Assembly (NCBI GenBank): GCA_030652245.1
Contig: JAUSBB010000169.1
Span: 1 to 37,424, forward strand
Length of the DNA: 37,424 nt
Direction of reading: 5' to 3'
Origin: Rhodocyclaceae bacterium
GTDB taxonomy: Bacteria > Pseudomonadota > Gammaproteobacteria > Burkholderiales > Rhodocyclaceae
Shown: positions 1 through 10,421 of the stretch, one piece after another
Position numbering within the stretch: the stretch's first letter is position 1
Layout: every line of letters starts with the position of its first letter
The notes under the pieces: model-generated
Told to the model about the DNA's origin: nothing
Database searches by the model: none
Seen by the model: the letters and a program-made list of their open reading frames with translations, nothing else
Made by a program: the position numbers and the translations under genes

Positions 1-704
1 GGAAAGTCGAAGAAGCCGACCTGGCGCCCGGTAAACTCGGAGAACATGCTGGCCGCCGCCGGGCCGCGCGCCGCGCCGAGCAGGGTGATGATGCTGCCGG
101 CGCCTGCCGCCCAGGCCATGCCGATGAACAGGCTTTTGCCGAAGCGCGACGGACCCGCATCCTCTTTGTACAAGGCCAGTACCGCCAGCAGGATGGGGTA
201 CATGGTGGCCGCGACGGCGGTGTGCGCCATGATGTGCGCCAGCAGCGCGGTGACCACCAGGCAGCCGAGCAGGATGGTGCGGGTGTTCTCGCCGACGATG
301 GCGAGCATTTTGTAGGCAATGCGCTTGGTGAGGCCGGTCTTGGTGAAAGCCATGCCGATGATCATGGAGCCGAAGATGAACATCACCGACGGATCCATAA
401 AGTCGCGGAAGGCCTCCTTGGCCGGACGGATCAGGAACAGCGCCTGGAACACGCCGATGGCGATGGCGGTGACGCCGATCGGAATGACCTCGAACACCCA
501 CCAGATGCCGGCCATCAGGAACAGCCCGATGGCGGCCTTGCCCTCGGGCGAGAGGTTGAAAACCTTGCCAGCCGGGTCAATCGCATCCGGCAGGGGGGCC
601 ATGAAATAGAAGCCCAGGAAGACGGCGAGGCCGCCGAGCAGGGCGACCCATTTTGTCCAATCAAAGGATGCCGCCGGTGCGTCGATGTGTGCCATTTCGC
701 TCAT
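1..704 (-). CDS. DASS/SLC13-family anion permease (N-terminal part, runs off left edge)
   Basis: About 234 residues of a polytopic inner-membrane protein are visible; the C-terminal half lies outside the window. After a short soluble N-terminus (MSEMAHIDAP) come hydrophobic segments with signatures of the divalent-anion:Na+ symporter family, including the IWWVFEVIPIGVTA stretch near residue 67 and a GSMIIGMAFTKTGL stretch. The family moves sulfate, dicarboxylates or phosphate. A role in sulfate export or inorganic-carbon uptake here is inferred from the SulP and CBS neighbours. The start ATG at 702-704 overlaps the TGA stop of the CBS gene (ATGA), and an AGGTGG ribosome site sits just upstream, so the two are probably translationally coupled. 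Substrate cannot be read from the sequence. Confidence 0.8.
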   Translation of the reverse strand, partial: MSEMAHIDAPAASFDWTKWVALLGGLAVFLGFYFMAPLPDAIDPAGKVFNLSPEGKAAIGLFLMAGIWWVFEVIPIGVTAIAIGVFQALFLIRPAKEAFRDFMDPSVMFIFGSMIIGMAFTKTGLTKRIAYKMLAIVGENTRTILLGCLVVTALLAHIMAHTAVAATMYPILLAVLALYKEDAGPSRFGKSLFIGMAWAAGAGSIITLLGAARGPAAASMFSEFTGRQVGFFDF

Positions 705-1222
705 GACGCCACCTGCTGGCTCAGGACTTCGCTGGTCACTTCGTCAAGCAGGTCGACCAGGCGCAGCACGCCGATCAGTCGCTTGCCGTCGGTGACCGGC
801 AATATGTTGGTGGACGAGGTGGCGAAGATGAACACCGCCTTGGTCAGCGGGTCATCGGCCTTGATGGCTTGGGGTACCGGCGTGACATAGTAGCGGGCGA
901 AGATCTTGTGGGCCGTGTGGCACGCTTCCTCGCAATCGTCTTGCCACAGGGTGGCCAGGGCGCTGAGATCGTCTCCGGCACCCTGAAATTTGGCCGAGCT
1001 GCGCAAGTAGTCAGGCAGTAGAGCGTTCAGCAGATCCTTCAAGCCGAGCATGCCGATCAGGCGATCCTTTTCGTCGAGCACCAGCACGCTGCGGAATAGT
1101 TCGGCCGAGCCGCAACTGGCATGCAACTTGGCAAAGACGTCGCGCAATGTGGCGTCGCTCTTGACATGTGGATAGTTGGCCAAGGGAACGCAAAGTTCCT
1201 TGACGGTGCCGGTGAGTGACAT
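701..1222 (-). CDS. CBS-domain pair protein, likely transporter regulator
   Basis: This 173-residue soluble protein has two CBS domains (about residues 8-62 and 112-168), each with the typical hydrophobic strand then GML/GVL and a DLL helix (IGMLGLKDLL; IGVLRLVDLLDEV). CBS pairs bind adenine nucleotides and gate transporters or enzymes. There is no other domain. It starts at ATG 1222 with an AGGAG site 7 bases upstream. It lies 42 bases downstream of a SulP transporter stop and overlaps the DASS permease start by 4 bases, so it probably senses energy state for one of these transporters. That functional link is inference. Confidence 0.85.
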   Translation of the reverse strand: MSLTGTVKELCVPLANYPHVKSDATLRDVFAKLHASCGSAELFRSVLVLDEKDRLIGMLGLKDLLNALLPDYLRSSAKFQGAGDDLSALATLWQDDCEEACHTAHKIFARYYVTPVPQAIKADDPLTKAVFIFATSSTNILPVTDGKRLIGVLRLVDLLDEVTSEVLSQQVAS

Positions 1223-1264
1223 GAATATCTCCTGGGTGGAATGCTGTTTGAGGGAAGGGGGTGG

Positions 1265-3412
1265 TTAGTCGCGCAATTTGGTGGCGAGAGAGTTAGTACG
1301 CGGCGGTGGTTTGAACGGGTCGTCTTCGCCGGCGTACTCGGCGCGCGAATAGATTGCCTGGAGGGCCTGCTCGGAGGTCGCGAAGAAGCGCCGGTCGCCG
1401 ATTTTTTGCCAGAGCCCGGTGGCGCGGATCACGTCGAGCACCTGCTTCTTGAGGCCGGCAAACAGCACGACAATGCCGTTTTCGTTGAGGCGCTCGACGA
1501 GATGGTGGATGACTTCCTCGCCGGAGGCGTCGATGTCATTGATGCCGTTGCCGACGATCAGCAGATAGGGCGCTGCGGGGTTCGCCGCCACCGCCTCGAG
1601 AATGGCATCCTCGAAATGGGAGACGTTGGCGAAATACAGCCTGCCGTCGAAGCGCACGGCGGTGATGACATCGGAGGCCGGCAGGTTGTTTACCCTGGCG
1701 TCGCGCAGCGTGCCGTCCTTGAAGCGGCCGAGGATGGCGACGCGCGGCGACATGGTGTGGTACATGTGCAGCAGGATGGCCAGCGCCGCGCCGATCATGA
1801 TGCCCTTGTCGAGATGCGGGGCGAAGGCGAGGGTGGCGACGAAGGTGACCAGCGCCGCGATGCCGTCGAATCGGCTGGCGCGCCAGGTGTGCCGGAGCGC
1901 GGCCGGCGTGATCAGGCCGGCCACGGCCAGCAGGATGATCACCGCCAGCACGGCCTTGGGCAGGTGATAGAGGAAAGGCGTCAGGAACAGCAGCGTCACG
2001 GCGACGAACAGGCCATTGAAGACCATGGCGAAGCCGGTCTTGGCGCCTGCCTGCAGATTGATGGCGGAACCGGTGAAGGAGCCGCACGCCGGGTAGCACT
2101 GGAAAAAGGCGCCGCCGAGATTGGACAGGCCCTGGCCGATCAGTTCCTGGTTGGGATCGACGCGCTGCTTGGACTTGGCCGCGATGGCCTTGGCCATGGA
2201 AATCGACTCCATGAACGCGACCAACGCGATGATCAGCGCCGCCGACAGTAGCGACAGGATGGCGTCGAGGCCGAGCGTGGGGATGCGGAAGGCGGGCAGG
2301 CCCTCCGGCACCTTGCCGATGACGTCGCCGCCGCCGACGAGTTTCAGGGCGCCATCCTCGATTTTCTTGATGTGCCACTGGCGACCGTCGGTTTCGACGC
2401 CGGCCGGCGCCTGACCGGTCAGATACAGCAACGCCGCTTCATTTTCCGGCGCGCGCGCGCGCTCGAAAGTGACGCGCCGCAATTGATGCATGCGTTTTTT
2501 GTTTTGCTGCTCCGCGCCCGCCAACTCGATGTGCAGCAGATCGATCTGGTGCGACAGATTGACGACGTTGCGCTCGCTGTGCTCCTTTTCCGCCGCCCGC
2601 AAAGCGGCCGAGCGGGTTGTGATGACACTGCCCAGCGCCGCGATCTGCGCATCGGTCTGAATGTAGCCGGTGACAAACGACCGGGTGGCGGGGTCGGCGA
2701 TTTCCTCGGGCGTTCCCTGTGACTTATGTTCAAAACCAATGGCATAGCTGATCAGGGTGGTAATGATCACGGCGATCAGGATGCTTGGCTTGGAAAGGAG
2801 GGGAATCTTTTTCAGCACCAGCATCAGCGCCAGGGCGAAGGCTGACATGGCGAGTGTGGGCAGGTGGGTCAGCGGCAGATAGCCGAGCATTTCCCAGATG
2901 TCCTTGAGGAAGAAGTCGCTACGGCCCTTGGGGATGCCCAGCAGCATGTCGAGCTGCGACAGGGCGATGATGATCGCCGCCGCGTTCATGAAGCCGAGGA
3001 TTACCGGATGCGAAACGAAATTGACTATGGTGCCGAGTTTGAGGGCGCCGAGGCTGAACTGGATGACGCCGACCAGCAGGGTGAGCAGCAGCACCAGGCC
3101 GATGAAGTCCTCGCTCATCGGCACTGCCAGCGGTGCCACGGCGGCGGCGGTCATCAACGAGACGATGGCTACCGGGCCGGTCGCCAGTTGCCGGCTGGAA
3201 CCCCACAGCGCGCCAAGGATGGCGGGGAGGAAGGCGGTATACAGCCCGAAATAGACCGGCAGGCCAGCCAGTTGGGCGTAGGCCATCGCTTTCGGCACGA
3301 GTACCAGCGCACCGGTGATGCCGGCAATCAGGTCGCCGCGCAGGATGATCGAGCTGACAGGAAACCAGGCAAGAAACGGAAATAAGCGCAGTAGCCAGGA
3401 CGAGGCAATCAT
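1265..3412 (-). CDS. SulP-family anion transporter with STAS domain (copy 1)
   Basis: An inner-membrane SulP/SLC26 transporter of 715 residues from ATG 3412. The N-terminal signature (ALVLVPKAMAYAQLAGLP, about residues 35-52), the GSSRQLATGPVAIVSL motif, about 12-14 membrane segments and a C-terminal STAS domain (from about residue 575) are all visible. Family substrates are sulfate, bicarbonate and other anions. Bicarbonate uptake is favoured by the DAB and RubisCO neighbours, sulfate export by the sulfur genes. Residues about 229-363 form a long charged, helical, coiled-coil-like insertion where usual SulPs have a short loop. A GTG at 3451 would add 13 residues, but its GGAG lies directly against the codon. 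The ATG start matches the N-terminus of the second SulP in this window. Confidence 0.93.
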   Translation of the reverse strand: MIASSWLLRLFPFLAWFPVSSIILRGDLIAGITGALVLVPKAMAYAQLAGLPVYFGLYTAFLPAILGALWGSSRQLATGPVAIVSLMTAAAVAPLAVPMSEDFIGLVLLLTLLVGVIQFSLGALKLGTIVNFVSHPVILGFMNAAAIIIALSQLDMLLGIPKGRSDFFLKDIWEMLGYLPLTHLPTLAMSAFALALMLVLKKIPLLSKPSILIAVIITTLISYAIGFEHKSQGTPEEIADPATRSFVTGYIQTDAQIAALGSVITTRSAALRAAEKEHSERNVVNLSHQIDLLHIELAGAEQQNKKRMHQLRRVTFERARAPENEAALLYLTGQAPAGVETDGRQWHIKKIEDGALKLVGGGDVIGKVPEGLPAFRIPTLGLDAILSLLSAALIIALVAFMESISMAKAIAAKSKQRVDPNQELIGQGLSNLGGAFFQCYPACGSFTGSAINLQAGAKTGFAMVFNGLFVAVTLLFLTPFLYHLPKAVLAVIILLAVAGLITPAALRHTWRASRFDGIAALVTFVATLAFAPHLDKGIMIGAALAILLHMYHTMSPRVAILGRFKDGTLRDARVNNLPASDVITAVRFDGRLYFANVSHFEDAILEAVAANPAAPYLLIVGNGINDIDASGEEVIHHLVERLNENGIVVLFAGLKKQVLDVIRATGLWQKIGDRRFFATSEQALQAIYSRAEYAGEDDPFKPPPRTNSLATKLRD

Positions 3413-3491
3413 GGGGTCAATTCGGCGGGTAATGTTGGAAGAGCGTGCCACCTCCGGCTAGAAAACAGTTCGCCGGTCTCGCTGCAGAAGA

Positions 3492-3505
3492 CAACACAGG
3501 TGTTG
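3492..3505. promoter_or_regulatory. Inverted repeat upstream of SulP copy 1
   Basis: CAACAC-AG-GTGTTG is a perfect 6-bp dyad with a 2-base centre, about 80 bases upstream of the SulP start. AT-rich sequence resembling a -10 region lies further upstream near 3540-3565 on the minus strand. It could be an operator for a dimeric regulator. No regulator can be named. Confidence 0.3.
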
Positions 3506-3628
3506 CAGAAAACGATGAATTTTAGCGCGCCTCTCGGTATATTAGAATAAAGCTATATTATGAGTTTGATTGGCGTCCTCTATCCGCTTGAGGAATCGCC
3601 GTCCCCATGTTGGCGGCGAGACCGCTGA

Positions 3629-3652
3629 CGCCGTCCCGCCAGCGCCGACTTT
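3629..3652 (+). repeat. Dispersed 24-bp repeat, copy A
   Basis: CGCC followed by GTCCCGCCAGCGCCGACTTT. It abuts the stop codon of the response-regulator gene. Identical or one-mismatch copies occur at 11097-11120, 12902-12925, 20955-20978, 26621-26644 and 37314-37337. Confidence 0.85.
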
Positions 3653-5006
3653 CATGTTTTTTCCAGTTCGTAGCGCTTGAGCTTGCGCCATAGCGAGACA
3701 CGGTCGATGCCGAGGATCTGGGCGGCCAGGGTCTGGTTGCCACCGGCCTCCTGCAATACCCAGCGGATGTATTCACGTTCCTGTTCGTCGAGCGAGGGCA
3801 GCCGCCCGTCCTGCTTGCGAAAGCTGCGGACCGCCAGTTCGCGCAGGTCGTCGGGCAGGCTTGCCGTCTCGATGGTGTCGCCCGAGGCGATGGCGACGCC
3901 GCGCTCGATGATGTTTTCCAGTTCGCGGACGTTGCCCGGAAAGTCATGGGCCTTGAGAATGTCCATTGCCTGCGGAGCGATTTCGCTTACCCGTTTTTTC
4001 ATGCGCGCGGCGCACTGGGCGAGAAAGTGGTAGGCCAGCAGCGGAATATCCTCGCGCCGCCGCGACAGGGGCGGAATGTGCAGATTGACCACGTTGAGAC
4101 GAAACCAGAGATCCTGGCGAAACTCGCCGCGCTTGATCATTTCCGGTATGTCGCGGTTGGTGGCGGCAACGAAGCGCACGTCAACCTTGACCGGCCGGGT
4201 GGCGCCCAGCGGCAACACTTCCCGCTCCTGGATCGTGCGCAGCAGCTTGACCTGCATGGCCGGCGTCATCTCGGTGATTTCGTCAAGGAAGAGTGTGCCG
4301 CCCGCCGCCGCTTCGAGCAGGCCTTTTTTGTCGGCAGTCGCCCCGGTAAAGGCGCCTTGGCGGTGGCCGAACAGTTCGTTGGCCAGCAGCTCCTCGTTGA
4401 AGGCGCCGCAGTTGACGGCGAGAAACGGCGCCGTGCCGCGCCGGCTGTGGTGGTGCAGGTAGCGGGCGAACAGCTCCTTGCCGGTGCCGGATTCGCCGGT
4501 GAGCAGGACGTTGCAGTCGGTCGGCGCGATTTGCCGCGCCATTTCGAGCAGCCGCTGTATCTCGGCGTTCTGGGTGATGATGCGCACCTTGCCCTGAAAG
4601 CTTTCCACCTGCTCGCGCAGCGCCTGGTTTTCGGCGCGCAGACGGATCTTCTCCATGGCTTCGGCCACCACCTTGCGCACCTCGTCGAGGCGGAAGGGCT
4701 TGGCGATGTAGTAGAAGGCGCCGTGCTTCATGGCTTCCACGGCGGATTCGAGCGTGGCATGGCCGGTGATCAGGATCACCTCGGTGTCCGGGTGATTCGC
4801 GCGGCACTTTTGCAGAATCTGCATGCCGTCGATCTTTTCCATCCGCAGATCGGTAAGCACCACGTCGAAGGCCTGCTTGTCGAGGTGAGCCAGCGCGTTG
4901 CTACCGCTTTGCGTGGCAACCACCTCGTAGCCCTCCTTTTTCAGAACGTGCTCGAGGTTTTTGACGGCGACCTTTTCGTCGTCGATGATCAGCAGTCTTC
5001 CCTTGC

Positions 5007-5010
<4 letters not shown>
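3652..5010 (-). CDS. NtrC-family sigma-54-dependent response regulator
   Basis: A 452-residue cytoplasmic transcription activator. The receiver domain (residues 1-120) has the acidic pair D10/D11, phospho-acceptor D54 in LTDLRM and K108. The central AAA+ domain has Walker A GESGTGKE and an intact GAFTGA loop, the element that contacts sigma-54. The C-terminus ends in a Fis-type helix-turn-helix ([18 protein letters not shown]). The start at ATG 5010 is chosen because it begins the receiver domain, has GGAG 5 bases upstream and overlaps the kinase stop as ATGA. An open frame continues upstream but is only a shadow of the kinase. Likely targets are the 16-bp repeats and -24/-12 promoter at 6541-6731. 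Confidence 0.95.
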
Positions 5011-6509
<1,499 letters not shown>

Positions 6510-6540
6510 GCGAGTGAAGGTAGATGGGTAAGTTGCATTA

Positions 6541-6644
6541 TGCATCAATTGCCCAGCTGGGTGCAATGCGCTAAAAACCCTGTAACAATTGACCTGCGCG
6601 TCAGGATCGTCAATCGAAAGTTTCATAATGCAACAATTGGTCTG
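6541..6644. promoter_or_regulatory. Three 16-bp direct repeats, probable activator sites upstream of a sigma-54 promoter
   Basis: Copies are TGCATCAATTGCCCAG (6541-6556), TGTAACAATTGACCTG (6581-6596) and TGCAACAATTGGTCTG (6629-6644), each centred on the palindrome CAATTG. They start 40 and 48 bases apart and lie about 70-180 bases upstream of the -24 element, the usual place for NtrC-type enhancer sites. They also sit just upstream of the kinase start, which would allow autoregulation. Confidence 0.65.
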
Positions 6645-6714
6645 GGCGTCTGGCTGTCGCTGAACAGCCCTGTTTCTTCCGCCGTTTCAGCGAGTTGCAG
6701 AAACTAATACGGAC

Positions 6715-6731
6715 CTGGCACGGTATCTGCT
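6715..6731 (+). promoter_or_regulatory. Sigma-54 (-24/-12) promoter for the SulP-DAB operon
   Basis: The sequence C-TGGCACG-GTAT-CTGCT matches the sigma-54 consensus TGGCACG-N4-TTGCT with one mismatch. It keeps the invariant GG (6717-6718) and GC (6729-6730) with exactly 10 bases between them. Transcription would begin near 6742, about 30 bases before the SulP ATG at 6772. An NtrC-type activator gene lies next door. Confidence 0.85.
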
Positions 6732-6771
6732 CAGGGTTTCTCTTTTGTTCACGTCCCCTCAGGATGCAGCC

Positions 6772-8907
6772 ATGACCGTTTCGTTCAAAAAGTTCTTCCC
6801 CTTTCTCGCGTGGTTTCCGCTTGGCGGCGACACTCTGAAGGCCGACTTTATCGCCGGCCTGACTGTTGCGCTGGTGCTGGTGCCGCAGTCGATGGCTTAT
6901 GCCCAGTTGGCCGGTCTGCCCGCCTACTACGGCCTCTATGCGGCTTTTCTGCCGGTGATGGTGGCGGCGCTGTGGGGCTCGTCGCGTCAGCTCGGCACCG
7001 GGCCGGTGGCCGTGGTGTCGCTCTTGACGGCCTCGACGCTGGCGCCGCTGGCCATGCCCGGCTCCGAGCAATTCATCGCCCTGGCGATCGTCATGGCACT
7101 CCTGGTCGGCATCGTCCAGCTTACCCTTGGCATCTTCAAGCTCGGCGTGGTCGTAAACTTTCTGTCCCATCCGGTGATCGTCGGTTTCACCAACGCGGCG
7201 GCGATCATCATCGGCCTGTCCCAGGCCAACAAACTGATTGGCGTGCCGATGGGGCGTTCCGAGTCATTCATTCATGACATCTGGGAGGTGATAAAGCAGG
7301 CGGGCGATACGCATCTGCCGACCCTGGCGATGGGCGTCGTGGCTATCTTCATCATCTGGGCCGCGCGCAAATGGGCGCCCCGCCTGCCGGGGGTGCTGGT
7401 CGCAGTGGCCGTGACGAGCATCGCATCCTGGGCGCTGCACTTCGAGAATAATCTCGATGGCACGATCGAGCAGATCGCCGACGCGGAACTCAAGACCCTG
7501 GTCACGCGTTTGACGGAAGCCAACCGGCGGATTGATCATGCCAATAAAACGGTGGCGGCAAGGGCTGCCGAAGCGCGCGCGGCGCACCACGGCGGCGGCG
7601 AGCATAGCGCCGAGGCGGTGACACGTGACGCGGTGCTCGAGATGACGCGGATCTCCGTCGAGATGTTTGAAAACGAGGCCGGCGAGTTGAGAAAGTCCCT
7701 GCGGAGCATCCCCGTGGTGCGCGTGGTGGACGCGCAGGGCCAGTTGGTCGGCATTCACGCGGCCAGCCGAGCGCCGTCCGGCATGCCAACCGATGGCGCG
7801 ACCTACCGTGTGCGTGGCGTCAAGGAGGGCGGTTTCCGGCTGGTCGGCGGCGGCGAGGTGATTGGCAAGATTCCCGAGGGGCTGCCCGCGCTCAAGATGC
7901 CGACGCTCAGTTGGGAGATGATCAAGAGCCTGCTCGGCGCTGCTTTCGTGATCTCGCTGGTCGGCTTCATGGAGGCGATTTCCATCGCCAAGGCCATCGC
8001 CGCCAAGACCAAGGACAAGGTCGATCCCAACCAGGAGCTGATTGGCCAGGGGCTGGCGAATCTCGTCGGCGCCGCGACTCAGGCCTTTCCTGTGTCCGGT
8101 TCCTTCTCGCGCTCGGCGGTGAACTTCAATGCCGGGGCCAGGACCGGGATGTCGGCGGTATTCACCGGCCTCATCGTGTTGCTGACGCTGCTGTTTTTGA
8201 CGCCATTGCTCTACCATTTGCCGCAGGCGGCGCTGGCGGCCGTGATCATCATGGCGGTCGTCGGCCTGATCAACTTCGGCGCCATCAAGCACGCCTGGCA
8301 TGCGAACAAGCATGATGGCATCGCCGCCGTCGTCACCTTTGTCAGCACGCTGGTGTTTGCGCCTCACCTCGACAAGGGCATCATGGTCGGAGCGGGATTG
8401 GCCCTGGTGCTCTATCTCTACCGCACCATGACGCCGCGCGTCGCCATTCTCGGCCGCTTCAAGGACGGTACCTTGCGCGATGCCCAGGTGAACAATTTGC
8501 CGGCTTCCGACGTCGTCACCGCCGTGCGCTTCGACGGCCGGCTGTATTTCGCCAATGTTGCCTATTTCGAGGATGCCATTCTCGAAGCCGTGGCGGCGAA
8601 CCCCGCGGCGCCCTATCTGCTGATCGTCGGCGACGCCATCAACGAGGTCGACGCTTCGGGCGAGGAGGTCATCCGCCACCTGGTCGAACGGCTTCACGCG
8701 AACGGCGTGGTATTGCTGTTTTCCGGTCTCAAGAAGCAGGTGCTTGATGTCATTCGGGCGACCGGCCTGAGCGAAGTGATCGGCGAAGAAAGTTTTTTCG
8801 CCACATCCGAGCAGGCGCTTGAGATGATTTACGCCAAGGTGGCAAGACGTTCCGGTGCGCAGGATCCGTTACGGCCGGCACTGGTCGCCGACGCCGGCCA
8901 TGATTAA
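6772..8907 (+). CDS. SulP-family anion transporter with STAS domain (copy 2)
   Basis: A 711-residue inner-membrane transporter closely related to the first SulP in the window. It has the signature ALVLVPQSMAYAQLAGLP (about residues 33-50), GSSRQLGTGPVAVVSL, about 12-14 membrane helices, and a STAS domain from about residue 570 that is almost identical to that of copy 1. Residues about 226-360 are a hydrophilic, heptad-like insertion absent from ordinary SulPs, inserted before GKIPEGLP. ATG 6772 is preferred over an in-frame start at 6745 because it aligns with copy 1 and leaves a leader after the sigma-54 start near 6742; an AGGA site precedes it. It leads the DAB operon (49 bases to the next gene), so bicarbonate is the likeliest substrate. 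That is inference. Confidence 0.93.
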   Translation: MTVSFKKFFPFLAWFPLGGDTLKADFIAGLTVALVLVPQSMAYAQLAGLPAYYGLYAAFLPVMVAALWGSSRQLGTGPVAVVSLLTASTLAPLAMPGSEQFIALAIVMALLVGIVQLTLGIFKLGVVVNFLSHPVIVGFTNAAAIIIGLSQANKLIGVPMGRSESFIHDIWEVIKQAGDTHLPTLAMGVVAIFIIWAARKWAPRLPGVLVAVAVTSIASWALHFENNLDGTIEQIADAELKTLVTRLTEANRRIDHANKTVAARAAEARAAHHGGGEHSAEAVTRDAVLEMTRISVEMFENEAGELRKSLRSIPVVRVVDAQGQLVGIHAASRAPSGMPTDGATYRVRGVKEGGFRLVGGGEVIGKIPEGLPALKMPTLSWEMIKSLLGAAFVISLVGFMEAISIAKAIAAKTKDKVDPNQELIGQGLANLVGAATQAFPVSGSFSRSAVNFNAGARTGMSAVFTGLIVLLTLLFLTPLLYHLPQAALAAVIIMAVVGLINFGAIKHAWHANKHDGIAAVVTFVSTLVFAPHLDKGIMVGAGLALVLYLYRTMTPRVAILGRFKDGTLRDAQVNNLPASDVVTAVRFDGRLYFANVAYFEDAILEAVAANPAAPYLLIVGDAINEVDASGEEVIRHLVERLHANGVVLLFSGLKKQVLDVIRATGLSEVIGEESFFATSEQALEMIYAKVARRSGAQDPLRPALVADAGHD

Positions 8908-8956
8908 GTTGAAGCGCGGTGGTGCCAGCAATATTCGAAAATGTTAATATTCGCCA

Positions 8957-10420
8957 ATGCTGAGTACCCTGTTGTTGTTGCCGCTGTTCGGCGCCATCCT
9001 GGTTGCCTTGCTGCCGGTGCGCGATCCTGGCTTGATTCGCCGCGTGACGCTGGTGGCGACGGTTGTGGTGCTTGCCTTTGCCGGGTTTCTGCTGGTCCAG
9101 TTTGATCCGGCCGTCGCCGATATCCAGTTTTACGAAGTCCATGCCTGGCATGACCGCCTGGGATCGAGCTTCGCGCTCGGTGTCGATGGCTTCTCGTTGC
9201 CGTTGATCCTGCTTGCGACGCTGTTGATGCCGGTGGCCGTGGTTGCCTCGGGCAGTGTCACCCAGGGCGCCAGGTTTTACTTCACGTTGCTGCTGTTGCT
9301 CGAGACCGCCATGCTCGGCGTTTTCATGGCGCGCGACTGGTCGCTGTTTTACGTATTTTGGGAACTGACGCTGATCCCGCTGTTTTTCCTGATCGACCGG
9401 CTGGGCGGCCAGAACCGTCAGCGCCGACAGAAGGCGGCGCTCAACTTCGTGCTCTACACGATGGGTGGTTCGGTGTTCATGCTGATTGCGATCCTGCTGT
9501 TGTATGACGCCGTGCCGACGCACAGTTTCGGCATGGGCGCGATCGCGGAGGCTTCACGGGGGCTGCCGATCGCGACGCAGGTCTGGATTTTCCTCGGCCT
9601 GTTGATCGGCTTCGGTGTCAAGATGCCGATCTTTCCGCTGCACGGCTGGTTGCCGCTCGCTCATGTCGAGGCGCCGAGCGCCGTTTCCATTCTGCTCTCC
9701 GGCATCCTGCTCAAGATGGGCTCTTACGGTCTGCTGCGCGCGGTCGAGACGCTGCCCGGCGCGGCCTGGACGCTGCAGTCGCTGCTCGTCGCGCTGGCCT
9801 TCATCAGCATGATCTACGGCGGCGTGCTGGCCTGGCGAAGCCGCGATCTCAAGGAAATGGTCGCCTATTCATCGATCAGCCACATGGGCGTGGTGCTGCT
9901 GGGCATCGCGGCGCTCAATCCCGCCGGATTCGCGGGCGCGACAATGCAGATGGTGGCGCACGGCCTGGTTGCCGGGGCCTTGTTTTTTCTCGTCGGTCTG
10001 CTCTACGAGCGCACGCATACGCGCGACATCGGCGATTACGCTTCGCTGGTGCGCACCATGCCGCGCTTCGCTTTTTTCATGGTGCTGGCGCTCACCGCCG
10101 CCGTCGGCTTGCCGGGCACGGCCGGATTTATCGCCGAATTGCATGCGCTGGTCGGCGGCTTTGCGCGTTGGGGTTTGTGGGTGGTGGTGCTGTCGGTGTC
10201 GCTCCTGATCAGTGCCGCCTACGCCTTGCGCACTGTCGGGCGGTTGTTCACCGGGCCGGTCGGCGCGACCATGAAAAGCGTGCCCGATCTGACCCGCGCC
10301 GAGATGACGGCCGCCAGCGTGCTTGCGTTCGGCATCATCGCCCTCGGCCTCTATCCATCGCCGGCGCTGAATCTCTTTGGCGCCTCGGTTGCGCGGCTTT
10401 CGCGGTTCTTTGGAGCCTGA
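8957..10420 (+). CDS. NuoM-like proton-channel subunit of an expanded DAB system
   Basis: A 487-residue, about 14-helix membrane protein of the complex I antiporter-like family (Proton_antipo_M). Key residues of a working channel are present: E136 in FWELTLIP, K222 in GVKMPIFPLHGWLP, K253 in LLKMG and E394 in FIAEL. No other complex I genes (nuoA-K) are in the window, so a respiratory complex I is unlikely. The next gene encodes DabA, which in known DAB systems works with an antiporter-like partner to drive CO2 hydration with the proton gradient. The ribosome site is poor, and a direct repeat AATATTCG (8930-8937, 8946-8953) covers the place where it would be. The stop at 10418-10420 almost touches the dabA start. 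Confidence 0.85.
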   Translation: MLSTLLLLPLFGAILVALLPVRDPGLIRRVTLVATVVVLAFAGFLLVQFDPAVADIQFYEVHAWHDRLGSSFALGVDGFSLPLILLATLLMPVAVVASGSVTQGARFYFTLLLLLETAMLGVFMARDWSLFYVFWELTLIPLFFLIDRLGGQNRQRRQKAALNFVLYTMGGSVFMLIAILLLYDAVPTHSFGMGAIAEASRGLPIATQVWIFLGLLIGFGVKMPIFPLHGWLPLAHVEAPSAVSILLSGILLKMGSYGLLRAVETLPGAAWTLQSLLVALAFISMIYGGVLAWRSRDLKEMVAYSSISHMGVVLLGIAALNPAGFAGATMQMVAHGLVAGALFFLVGLLYERTHTRDIGDYASLVRTMPRFAFFMVLALTAAVGLPGTAGFIAELHALVGGFARWGLWVVVLSVSLLISAAYALRTVGRLFTGPVGATMKSVPDLTRAEMTAASVLAFGIIALGLYPSPALNLFGASVARLSRFFGA

Positions 10421-10421
10421 T

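Noticed and set aside
3413-3651. Sigma-54 promoter for the first SulP gene
   Set aside because: I found no GG-N10-GC element in the right orientation between the response regulator and SulP copy 1; a TGGCACGC at the GTG lacks the -12 GC.
6510-6626. 39-residue N-terminal extension of the sensor kinase
   Set aside because: The first membrane helix starts right after M at 6509, and the extension covers the 16-bp regulatory repeats.
7264-8697. 477-codon minus-strand frame opposite the second SulP gene
   Set aside because: Antisense shadow of an obvious transporter.
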